This document shows, piece by piece, positions 36,520 to 44,501 of a DNA stretch of 64,000 bases. Each line of letters starts with the position of its first letter. Position 1 is the stretch's first letter. Both the position numbers and the translations under genes were made by a program. Below the pieces are notes generated by a model. That model was not told where the DNA came from, made no database searches, and was given only the letters and a program-made list of their open reading frames with translations. Where the stretch lies: assembly GCA_037143335.1 (NCBI GenBank), contig JBAWZA010000001.1, positions 1-64,000 of the forward strand. The letters are read 5' to 3'. The DNA comes from PALSA-1296 sp037143335. Lineage in GTDB: Bacteria; Bacteroidota; Ignavibacteria; Palsa-1295.

Positions 36520-36707
36520 AGCGCGAAGCCTTACTTAAGCATTTACGCATCCATGGTTGTATTCTCAAAAGAGAGGGCGGTTCTCACTCCCTTTGGATAA
36601 ATCTTCAGAACGGAAAAATGGAAGCGATCCCGAGGCATCGTGAAGTACCTGACTTGTTGGCGAAGAAAATCTGTAAAGGACTTGAAGTACCTACTATTGG
36701 TCGCTAA
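36516..36707 (+). CDS. hicA: HicA-like toxin, second module
   Basis: 63 residues. KREGGSHSLWIN carries the catalytic His in the Gly-Ser-His form, and EAIPRHREVPDLLAKKIC the conserved C-terminal strand and helix. It belongs to a HicA subgroup different from the first module, whose motif is GGNHD. Translationally coupled to its HicB. Confidence 0.9.
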   Translation: MKREALLKHLRIHGCILKREGGSHSLWINLQNGKMEAIPRHREVPDLLAKKICKGLEVPTIGR

Positions 36708-36765
36708 AAATAACTCTGAGAATATAGTGATGCACGCAATGCATGGTGGTAGGAACATTTGTTTT

Positions 36766-37713
36766 CTACCTCCCCAACAAATACACTGGTTTTAAGAAAC
36801 TATCCGATCCGTTATTCAATCGTAAGAAGTAATTTCCTCTCGTGAGTCTCTTCGTACCTAGGTCTAAATCAATTTGACTCCGATTCTCATCCAGTGAATA
36901 TGTTGAAATGAGGGAACCCGTTTCAGTGACTAATTCAGCTGTCCGAAATCCAAACAAATTCTGTGATGACCAAATATGCAACACATCTCTTGCAGGATTC
37001 GGGAAAAGGGAAATCTCGGACGGCTTCTCCGCTGTCTGCTTCACACTCACCGGCGCACAAAGTCCGAAGTAATTGCAGAGGACGCGATGGAGGAATTCTG
37101 AGTAATAATCGGGTATTGTACGCCAGTGCATAACAACTTTGAATGAATCAGTTGAGTAGCTATAAGCTAAATGCAATTGATTTTGCGTAGTTAGCACATG
37201 AGTTTGAACCCCAAATAAGGACAATACAGACTTCACGTCAGTTGATCCCGGGGAGTAGCTGTGATTGAGGGTGTGAAGTCCTTGGGTGAATGTTCCTTGG
37301 ATTCCATCAACATATTCGATGGTTGCTTCAATAGATTCAAAACCCACGTATTTGATTCCTAGATTTCCCCAGAACCTAGTTGAATCGAAATTATCGTAGA
37401 CGAATTTGTAAAAAGTACCAAAACTGTACTCAATATAGAGTTTGTTATTTGAGTGTAAGAATTTTTTTAGAGTAATCCCCTCTGTTGTACTAATCTGATA
37501 GTTCGTAATACAAAGAAATACCGCCTCATATTTATTTATCCCATCTGTAATTGTATCCGACACATCGATCGGATCAGCATAAAATGTTGCGAGAACAGAA
37601 TCGGTGAATTTTGCTGCGGCGAGATTTCCCGGCGCGCAGACGAGAATCTTCGCAGGCTGAGCAAGCGCCGAAGCGGAGATGAAAAGCAAAAGTAAGAGTA
37701 TGAATTTCTTCAT
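36766..37713 (-). CDS. Secreted T9SS protein of unknown function
   Basis: 315 residues. A signal peptide (MKKFILLLLLFISASALAQ) leads to a domain of about 210 residues resembling a glutamine-amidotransferase-like or ThuA-like Rossmann fold (AKILVCAPGN, FLHSNNKLYIEYSFG), a guess without catalytic residues. A T9SS type A sorting domain follows (SLFPNPARDVLHIWS, then LTRGNYFLRL). It is the last gene of a minus-strand row of secreted proteins and overlaps nothing. The protein should be exported across both membranes and attached or released at the surface. Confidence 0.7.
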   Translation of the reverse strand: MKKFILLLLLFISASALAQPAKILVCAPGNLAAAKFTDSVLATFYADPIDVSDTITDGINKYEAVFLCITNYQISTTEGITLKKFLHSNNKLYIEYSFGTFYKFVYDNFDSTRFWGNLGIKYVGFESIEATIEYVDGIQGTFTQGLHTLNHSYSPGSTDVKSVLSLFGVQTHVLTTQNQLHLAYSYSTDSFKVVMHWRTIPDYYSEFLHRVLCNYFGLCAPVSVKQTAEKPSEISLFPNPARDVLHIWSSQNLFGFRTAELVTETGSLISTYSLDENRSQIDLDLGTKRLTRGNYFLRLNNGSDSFLKPVYLLGR

Positions 37714-37717
37714 CTAC

Positions 37718-38293
37718 TTAGAAACACACCATAGTAATTTTGGTTGCACTACAGTGTCCCATTATCTCTGCATTACCCATCACTCTTGCAATGTCTTTAC
37801 TGAGGTACTTGAGGCTGACATTGTGATGCTCTTCATCGTAGGAGTTAGCGCAATCGGATGCGATGATGATTTCGTAGTCGCGCTGAAACGCATCAACGGC
37901 CGTTGTTCGCACGCAAGCATGTGTGTTGGTGCCGCAGAGGATTAACTGTTCGATCTTGTTTTCCTCTAATATCTTATCGAGATCGGTTTGGAAAAATGAG
38001 CTGTATCTCTTTTTTATGACTTCGAAGTCGTTTGGTTCACGGTGCAACTCAGGTAATATCTCAGCACCTATAGTCCCTTCGATCGTCTTGCTGATATTCT
38101 TCTTACGCATGGAAAGGAATGCATCGGATAGATCAGCTTTGAACTCCTGCCTGACCCAGATGATCGGTACGCGATTCTTCCTACCCCAAGCAGACAGCTC
38201 ATTAATTCCAATGCACAATGATTCGCGAAGCTCTTTGAGCCTCCCGTCCATAAAAAAATCATTGCACATATCAATGATGAGAATTGCAGACAT
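37718..38293 (-). CDS. Isochorismatase-family cysteine hydrolase
   Basis: ATG at 38293 is preferred over the GTG two codons upstream. 191 residues. The family triad is visible: Asp in IIDMCNDF, Lys in EVIKKRYSSFF, and Cys in CGTNTHACVRTTAVDA. These hydrolases act on isochorismate, nicotinamide, N-carbamoyl compounds or related amides; the motif set alone does not decide which. No signal peptide, so it is cytosolic, in contrast to its secreted neighbours. It follows the 38301-39776 gene by 7 bases. Confidence 0.88.
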   Translation of the reverse strand: MSAILIIDMCNDFFMDGRLKELRESLCIGINELSAWGRKNRVPIIWVRQEFKADLSDAFLSMRKKNISKTIEGTIGAEILPELHREPNDFEVIKKRYSSFFQTDLDKILEENKIEQLILCGTNTHACVRTTAVDAFQRDYEIIIASDCANSYDEEHHNVSLKYLSKDIARVMGNAEIMGHCSATKITMVCF

Positions 38294-38300
38294 ATTCACG

Positions 38301-39776
38301 TCAATGTTTAACTACAAAACAATTGCTATTCATTCCGTAGTTCAGCATTAGAACTGCAAGCCAGATTCCATCTGGTAATCCGTGAGTATCAATCTTAATT
38401 TGTTTATCAATGATTTGATATGGTGCGATGAATTCACGCCCGAGGATGTCAAAAATCTGCACACCCGTTGCCGTAGCGTAGCCTGGTATAGAAATTGAGA
38501 TGCTGTTTGACGCGGGTAGCGGGTAAGTTGGAAATTTATCCCTACCAGTCTTTCCATGATTGAGACGAACGCTGTTTCTAAAGTGATTGTATTTGAGTAC
38601 GTAAGGATGGTTATTATGAAGTGCTGCGATCCAGCCGTGATCAGAGTCAGAGAAAAAGATACAGCGTGCATCAAATTTGCCAAGTTCGCCTGAGAGGAGG
38701 GAAGTTGAATCAACTTCCCAAGAGGTCCCGAAATTTGTGGTATGCGCTATAGTATAAGCATGAATCGGTGGGTTAACAGAATTCGGTTCAATTATTGTTG
38801 TCCACACATTCCCTGGCGATAGAGCATAAAACGACCCGAGCTTGCCAAAGAAAGAAGTGTCATAATCCCAACTTTTACCGTAATCAGTTGAGAATGCGTA
38901 AGAGAGTTTAAAATTCTTGTGTTGTCTATAATAAGACAGAGAAGTAATGTCCGGCTCACCGTTCAGTTTATCTTTCCATGGCATCATCCACAGGTTTGGT
39001 GACCCTATTTGGTACTGTATGTTCCCATAAATAGAATCATTGGGAAATCTCGGAAAGTCTGTGTGATATTTTTTCCAAGCCAATCCACCATTATCTGTAA
39101 CCAGAGAGGTTAATCCATTTCCTACTCGTATGTTCTTATCAAAGACAATAAAAGTCCAATTTACTGAGTCGCTCCATCCCGCACACTGTGGACCTATTAC
39201 GAAACTCATGGCAGTGTTTGCCACTAAACTACTGGAAAACAACGAGTCTTGCAATTCTATGAATGTAGAGCAACCGTCATGTGTTTTGAGTAATTCTGGA
39301 TAAGAACTCGGATTACTTATAGCAATGCCGTCTTTCTCAGTTAGCATTGAAAAATAACTTGCATCGTCCAAATTCGAGAGTGCTGAATTCCAATGTAAGC
39401 CATTATCCAAACTCCAAACTATATAGGATTTAGTGAATACACTCTTCAAATAGATCGAATTTCGAGTCGGTGTAGATATCCGATAAAATTTAAGGTTGGA
39501 TATTGCTTCATCAGTCAACCCATTAAAAGTAATGACTGACCAATTCGCCCCGCCATCTAAGGTGCGGTATAGTCGTGACCCGCCAATTACGGGTATGGAA
39601 GGATTGTCACTCCTATAGATAGCAAGATAACCTATCAAGGAATCAACAAAGTGTAAGGTATAGATTTCGTCAACTGTGTCAGCTGATACAAGCCTCGGAC
39701 TCCATTCGCCAGTGAGTGATTGAGCTTTCGATGATATACCAAAGAAAAGAATTAGAATCGTTACGCCTATTTTCAT
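38301..39776 (-). CDS. T9SS protein with BNR/sortilin-like propeller
   Basis: 491 residues. A signal peptide (ILILFFGISSKAQS) is followed by a beta-propeller with BNR-type turns (RTLDGGANWSV, WSLDNGLHWNS, TDNGGLAWKK, STDYGKSWDY, TTNFGTSWEV) and a C-terminal T9SS sorting domain (YPLPASNSISISI ... DILGREFI). It is a relative of the 40579 and 41931 genes. No sialidase catalytic residues are recognised. A surface location is likely. Confidence 0.8.
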   Translation of the reverse strand: MKIGVTILILFFGISSKAQSLTGEWSPRLVSADTVDEIYTLHFVDSLIGYLAIYRSDNPSIPVIGGSRLYRTLDGGANWSVITFNGLTDEAISNLKFYRISTPTRNSIYLKSVFTKSYIVWSLDNGLHWNSALSNLDDASYFSMLTEKDGIAISNPSSYPELLKTHDGCSTFIELQDSLFSSSLVANTAMSFVIGPQCAGWSDSVNWTFIVFDKNIRVGNGLTSLVTDNGGLAWKKYHTDFPRFPNDSIYGNIQYQIGSPNLWMMPWKDKLNGEPDITSLSYYRQHKNFKLSYAFSTDYGKSWDYDTSFFGKLGSFYALSPGNVWTTIIEPNSVNPPIHAYTIAHTTNFGTSWEVDSTSLLSGELGKFDARCIFFSDSDHGWIAALHNNHPYVLKYNHFRNSVRLNHGKTGRDKFPTYPLPASNSISISIPGYATATGVQIFDILGREFIAPYQIIDKQIKIDTHGLPDGIWLAVLMLNYGMNSNCFVVKH

Positions 39777-39863
39777 CTCATATTTTTTCCCGAATTCCTA
39801 AAAGATATCTGGGGTTCATCTGAAAACCCCAGATTTAGTCACTTCGAAAGCAGAACTGATGTT

Positions 39864-40508
39864 TTACCAGTCCTCGCATGCGTCATCGATGGCATCAGAA
39901 TCTCCTTGAATTGTTAAATCACGCAAACCGCTTCCGTCTGGCTTTTTGAAATAGACTTTCATCCACCAATTATTGTTGGTGTAAAATGTCAGCATCCAGT
40001 GATTCCCAGTTTGAATCTTAAGACTATCTGCTGGTGGGGTAAATGTCATTACATGGTCAGCAATTCCCCCACCAAGATGAGCACAGTAACTCGGTGTGTC
40101 AACTGGATTTCCATCCAGCGACATTAGCCACCCTTGAGGGTAGCCACCAGCATGAAATTGTCCCCAGTTCTTGCAGGGGCGACAGAAAGAGTAATAATTG
40201 CCACCACCTGACTTAAAGGTGATTTCAATCTTATAAATTTCTTCACCTAACATATCCTGCCCTACGTTATTCCTTAAATGTATCCAATATTTATAGGGAT
40301 ACGTAAACGAGTGAGGGTCGCAAATGGTACATGCGTAATCGGTCGGAACGGCATGTGTAATGCAACGAAATAGACCAGAGTCTAATCCGTCACCTGGTGC
40401 TGTATAATCCGTTATCCATTTTAAGCTCGGCTGTGCAAACGAATTGTTTGCGCAAATCGAGCTGATGAGCACTAAAACAAGGAATATGAATTGTTTGATC
40501 TTTTGCAT
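39864..40508 (-). CDS. Secreted uncharacterised protein, Cys-containing
   Basis: I take ATG at 40508 (MQKIKQFIFLVLVLISS); the frame opens at a GTG seven codons upstream. 214 residues with a signal peptide cut near SFAQ. It contains several Cys (CTICDPHSF, SFCRPCKNW, SYCAHLGG), Trp- and Gly-rich strands (GNHWMLTFYTNNNWW) and an acidic end, without a sorting domain. Not recognised as a known family. It lies between two T9SS BNR genes on the same strand. Confidence 0.65.
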   Translation of the reverse strand: MQKIKQFIFLVLVLISSICANNSFAQPSLKWITDYTAPGDGLDSGLFRCITHAVPTDYACTICDPHSFTYPYKYWIHLRNNVGQDMLGEEIYKIEITFKSGGGNYYSFCRPCKNWGQFHAGGYPQGWLMSLDGNPVDTPSYCAHLGGGIADHVMTFTPPADSLKIQTGNHWMLTFYTNNNWWMKVYFKKPDGSGLRDLTIQGDSDAIDDACEDW

Positions 40509-40578
40509 TGTTTTTATAGTATAGTTCACATTGTGAATAAAAATGCCATGATGGATGTATTTTTTTCGGAACGCACCA

Positions 40579-41934
40579 TCATGGCGTTAATTTTACGAAC
40601 GATTTCTGAACTTTCGTCCCGTCATCTGTAAAACAATCGACATTATATCTACCAGCTTCGAACTTAGAAGTATTTATCTCGTAAGGGTCATTCATCTTTT
40701 TTGTTGACACAAACACCCGTTGCCCAAGCATGTTGGTTACAACTAAACTGGCCACGTTATACAAGTTAGAAATCTGAATTCTTTCCTGACATGGATTTGG
40801 GTAGATCTTTATTAAGTCATTTTGGTCAGAAGTCCCTGCAACGTTAACGATGGAGTTAGTTTTGATAAATTTTAATAAATAAACACTATCGGAATTTTTG
40901 CCGATCTTATACGATTGGGCAAAACCGTGGTTTGAATCAGAAAACGATATGAATGAAACATCGTAATCCTTGATTGCGACTCTATCGACTGTCCAATGCT
41001 TACCAAGATCATTGGTATGTAGCATTACATTCCTTGGTGCTGAAAATAATTCAGACTTAGACTGCCTAGCAGACCCCCAAAATGTGGTTGGACCTGATTG
41101 ACCGAGTGTCAATATGTTCGTCGTAAGGTCGGATGAATCCGTAAATTCCCAATTATCACCACGATCCGTTGAGTAGTAAAAAAAAGGGTGGTCGCCGTTT
41201 GAAAGAAAACTATAGGTAGAAAGAAAGGCGCCACCACCATAGTAAACCGGTTGCTCCAACTTGATGATGCTATCACCTGTGGGCGTTTTCATTGTGATTA
41301 TTTTCCAATTCGCACCACCATCATGGGTGATAAGTATTTTATTATGGGGTGTGTGGATGGTTGGTATAAAGACTGCACCATTGAGGGGATCAATCCAAGT
41401 CATATCGAATGCGGCGAAGTTAGAATCTTTACCACTAATAGATTTAAACATGCTATCCTCCATAATACTTGTAAATGAATGGCACCCGTCATTTGTAACA
41501 AGCAAATGACGCTTATTACTCGATAGATCCTTAAAGAGAACAAATCCATCTTTCTCACTGAGCATCTTAAACGCGAAACTTGTATTATCAATGGTATCAT
41601 TGAAAACGTGCGCAAGGCTCCATGAATCTCCACCATCTTGTGTCTGGAAAATACTGTTGTTGTCGTACGAATAGTAATTTGTTCTCGTCGATGCTGTAAC
41701 TTTGTTGAGCGAAAAGTTGGGGGGTGCAATAAACTGATGCTTGCTCCATGTGTATCCTCCATCATCGCTCCGTAATAAAACGGGGTCAAAATATGCAAGG
41801 AGTGTGGACGAATCGACAATTACTAACTCCGATGAAGGGATTGTACTTGCAACTACCCAAGTCCCATTTGCCTGGGCATAAGACTCGTATGTGAATAAGC
41901 CGAGAAATATGATTGTAACTATATACTTTTTCAT
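40579..41934 (-). CDS. T9SS protein with BNR-type propeller
   Basis: 451 residues, with a signal peptide (MKKYIVTIIFLGLFTYESYAQ), BNR-type repeats (RSDDGGYTWSK, QTQDGGDSWSL, ITHDGGANWKI, YSTDRGDNWEF, HTNDLGKHWTV) and a T9SS sorting domain starting IKIYPNPCQERIQISN. The ATG overlaps the stop of the upstream gene as ATGA, so it is translated as the second gene of a pair. Catalytic residues are not recognised. Confidence 0.82.
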   Translation of the reverse strand: MKKYIVTIIFLGLFTYESYAQANGTWVVASTIPSSELVIVDSSTLLAYFDPVLLRSDDGGYTWSKHQFIAPPNFSLNKVTASTRTNYYSYDNNSIFQTQDGGDSWSLAHVFNDTIDNTSFAFKMLSEKDGFVLFKDLSSNKRHLLVTNDGCHSFTSIMEDSMFKSISGKDSNFAAFDMTWIDPLNGAVFIPTIHTPHNKILITHDGGANWKIITMKTPTGDSIIKLEQPVYYGGGAFLSTYSFLSNGDHPFFYYSTDRGDNWEFTDSSDLTTNILTLGQSGPTTFWGSARQSKSELFSAPRNVMLHTNDLGKHWTVDRVAIKDYDVSFISFSDSNHGFAQSYKIGKNSDSVYLLKFIKTNSIVNVAGTSDQNDLIKIYPNPCQERIQISNLYNVASLVVTNMLGQRVFVSTKKMNDPYEINTSKFEAGRYNVDCFTDDGTKVQKSFVKLTP

Positions 41935-42977
41935 TTCATACTATACTGATATTTATAAAGCCCCTCACTTGTCGCAGCAAAAAGTTTTTTGCCGTCTATC
42001 GTAAGCGCGAGATTCCAAACCGTACTCGTGGGTAGCTTTCCTACTTGTGTCCAATTTTGTCCAGCATCAAATGATTCATACACTGGTGTTAATTCAATCG
42101 GGTGTTGATAGCTTAAGAAAGTACCAACAAGACAGTGCTCCTTTATTTTCTTATCTACGATAATGGACCATAAACTTGAAGGCGACTTTATTACCTTCCA
42201 ACTCTTTCCATAATCGAGGGAATGTAGCACAGAGTATGAAAAGTTGTATGATATATCGGTATTAGCGCAACAATAGAGTTCGCCTTCTCGATTTCCTTTG
42301 GCGAACTGTGGAATATCGGCACCTTGAATTTTTATCGAATCATATGCTACTTTCCAAGTCCTTCCTGTGTCATCGGTAACCACCACTCTCCCTGGGTTTA
42401 CAAAACCCATTATTATTCGACGGAAGTTAGTGAATACTTGGGAAATACTTGAACAAACGTGGTATTGGGATCTAGCATTTGGAACAGGTATAGTACATTT
42501 AGATAATAATTGCCAGTCCTTTCCATAATTCACACTAACATATATCGCAGCATGATAGCCAATCGCATAGAAGACGGAGTCATTTTCAGTAATTATCAAA
42601 GGGTGACTTTCAGCAGCATCATCTAAGACTTTAGTTAGACATTTTTCTTTGAAGTCAAAACGATAAAGACCGTGGTTCTTATAATTCGCATAGCCGCAAA
42701 GTATGGTACTATCCTTCGTTACCAGAATATCGTTGATTAAATAATTTATGGGTATCTCAAATAATTTCTCCCAAGTCGTCCCTCCGTTGGTTGTTGAGTA
42801 AACATTGTTTCGGCTTGAGACAAGAATCAGATTGGCTCTCTTGTCAAGAATCGTAACGCTTTCACAGTGCTTGGGGAAAGATTTCACCCAGGTTTCAGAG
42901 CACATGGTCTGCTCCTGCAAAGTGCAAAGTGCAAGGTGCAAGGTGCAATACAAACTAATAATTAGACCCAGATTCAT
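41931..42977 (-). CDS. BNR-type propeller protein with repeat-encoded signal peptide
   Basis: 348 residues, first gene of a coupled pair. The N-terminus MNLGLIISLYCTLHLALC looks like a signal peptide, but its codons contain a 5-unit heptanucleotide repeat (42916-42950). BNR-like turns follow (STTNGGTTWEK, VSVNYGKDWQL, VTDDTGRTWKV, HSLDYGKSWKV, ESFDAGQNWTQ). There is no sorting domain; it ends KLFAATSEGLYKYQYSMK. An internal ATG after the repeat (MCSETW, near 42905) is an alternative start that would lose the signal peptide. Confidence 0.7.
   Translation of the reverse strand: MNLGLIISLYCTLHLALCTLQEQTMCSETWVKSFPKHCESVTILDKRANLILVSSRNNVYSTTNGGTTWEKLFEIPINYLINDILVTKDSTILCGYANYKNHGLYRFDFKEKCLTKVLDDAAESHPLIITENDSVFYAIGYHAAIYVSVNYGKDWQLLSKCTIPVPNARSQYHVCSSISQVFTNFRRIIMGFVNPGRVVVTDDTGRTWKVAYDSIKIQGADIPQFAKGNREGELYCCANTDISYNFSYSVLHSLDYGKSWKVIKSPSSLWSIIVDKKIKEHCLVGTFLSYQHPIELTPVYESFDAGQNWTQVGKLPTSTVWNLALTIDGKKLFAATSEGLYKYQYSMK
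42916..42950. repeat. Heptanucleotide tandem repeat, TGCAARG x5
   Basis: Five 7-base units in phase: TGCAAAG, TGCAAAG, TGCAAGG, TGCAAGG, TGCAATA. The array lies within the signal-peptide coding part of the 41931-42977 gene. Seven is not a multiple of three, so gain or loss of a single unit would shift the frame. Confidence 0.85.
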
Positions 42978-43164
42978 AAGACAAGCATTATTTATATTTG
43001 GAAACTAGCAAAGCAACCGAGACACTAAAACTGTAGTTCCCAGTGTTTTTAGGAACCACAATAGTTCCTTTGGTCTAAGGCGAAGCGGTATTTACAGTGT
43101 GTAAACCTGAAACAAAACATTATATTCTGCGAATAGTCTTCGTTCATTTCATTTCCTATTCATC

Positions 43165-44397
43165 ATGAAAGTATCATCGTTCCTTCTGTTGGTTTCTCTT
43201 CTTACATTTACGTCGTTAAGTTTTTCTCAGACATCTGACACATCAAGCAAACTCAAATTCTACCTGGCGTGCGAGAATTGTGATTTTGATTTTATCCGCA
43301 AAGAGATTTCATTCGTTGACTACGTTCGCGATCCTGCTCAGGCGGATGTTCATTGTTTTGTCGTGCGTGAGTCAGCGGGGAATGGGGGAGCGCGTTACTC
43401 GTTTATATTTCTTGGATTGCATCAGTTTTCGGGAGTTAATGATACGCTACAGCTACTCAATAAAGTAGAGGCTACCCAAGATGAGTTCCGTTCTGGAACA
43501 GTGCGCGTTCTCACACTCGGACTTACTCGCTATGTATCGCATACTTCGCAAGCATCAGAACTTACGGTGAGTTGTAAGGTCGCCGATTCCGCTGTTTCGC
43601 CAACCGTTGATTCGTGGGATAGTTGGATTTTTGCATTAGATATCAACAGCAATATCAATCTTGAGCAACAACACGGCTATTACAATTACTACGCAGGAAT
43701 CAGTGCCAATCGTACAACACCCGATTGGAAAATTCGCACGAATTCTTATTTAAGTTATACCGAAAATAAATTTGATGATCTGGGGATCAAGAGTCTTTCA
43801 CGGTCATCTTCATTTGAAGGGCTGGTTGTGCGGAGCCTCACCGATCATTGGTCAACCGGTCCATCTGTTACGCTTGGTTCGAATACATATAGGAATCGGA
43901 AATTCCTTGCCGAAGGTTCGTGGGGACTTGAGTATGATATTTTTCCGTACTCCGAGTCCACAGCACGGCAATTAAGAATTCTCTACAAGCTCGGCGCAAA
44001 TAAGTATAATTATTTCGATACAACCATCTATGATAAAGTCTCCGAGTTAGTCGGGTCTCAAGTACTTTCAGCGAGCTTAGTACTGCAGCAGTCTTGGGGT
44101 ACAGCAGAACTAACGGTTGCAGGGTCGCAATACTTGCATGATCTTTCGCAGACGGAGTTCAATGTATTCACGAACATGCAGCTTCGATTATTTGAGGGAC
44201 TCTCACTTCGCATCTACGGAAATTATGCCGCTATCCACGATCAGATTTTTTTGCCAAAGACCGGTTTATCGAATGATGAAGTGTTATTACAGCTTCATCA
44301 ACTTAAAACCAATTATGCTTTCTACACCTCGCTCGGCTTGACCTATACCTTCGGCTCGATTTATAACAATGTGGTCAATCCCAGATTTGGGAATTAG
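43165..44397 (+). CDS. Outer-membrane beta-barrel protein with N-terminal periplasmic domain
   Basis: 410 residues with a signal peptide (MKVSSFLLLVSLLTFTSLSFS). An N-terminal domain of about 110 residues (FYLACENCDFDFIRKEI, VRDPAQADVHCFVV, RVLTLGLTRYV) precedes a beta-barrel with alternating aromatic strands ending in YTFGSIYNNVVNPRF. I recognise this two-part layout from Bacteroidota proteins of unknown function. The role may be in outer-membrane assembly or transport. It is alone on its strand after the minus-strand T9SS genes. Confidence 0.7.
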   Translation: MKVSSFLLLVSLLTFTSLSFSQTSDTSSKLKFYLACENCDFDFIRKEISFVDYVRDPAQADVHCFVVRESAGNGGARYSFIFLGLHQFSGVNDTLQLLNKVEATQDEFRSGTVRVLTLGLTRYVSHTSQASELTVSCKVADSAVSPTVDSWDSWIFALDINSNINLEQQHGYYNYYAGISANRTTPDWKIRTNSYLSYTENKFDDLGIKSLSRSSSFEGLVVRSLTDHWSTGPSVTLGSNTYRNRKFLAEGSWGLEYDIFPYSESTARQLRILYKLGANKYNYFDTTIYDKVSELVGSQVLSASLVLQQSWGTAELTVAGSQYLHDLSQTEFNVFTNMQLRLFEGLSLRIYGNYAAIHDQIFLPKTGLSNDEVLLQLHQLKTNYAFYTSLGLTYTFGSIYNNVVNPRFGN

Positions 44398-44501
44398 GCC
44401 ACTGGTGGGTGCACGCGTCCTACTAAAAAAAACAATTTTGTGTGACAAAACTGCCTCTCCGAGAGTTTATAATTGAGTGCAAAAACGTTGCATCATTCAC
44501 T

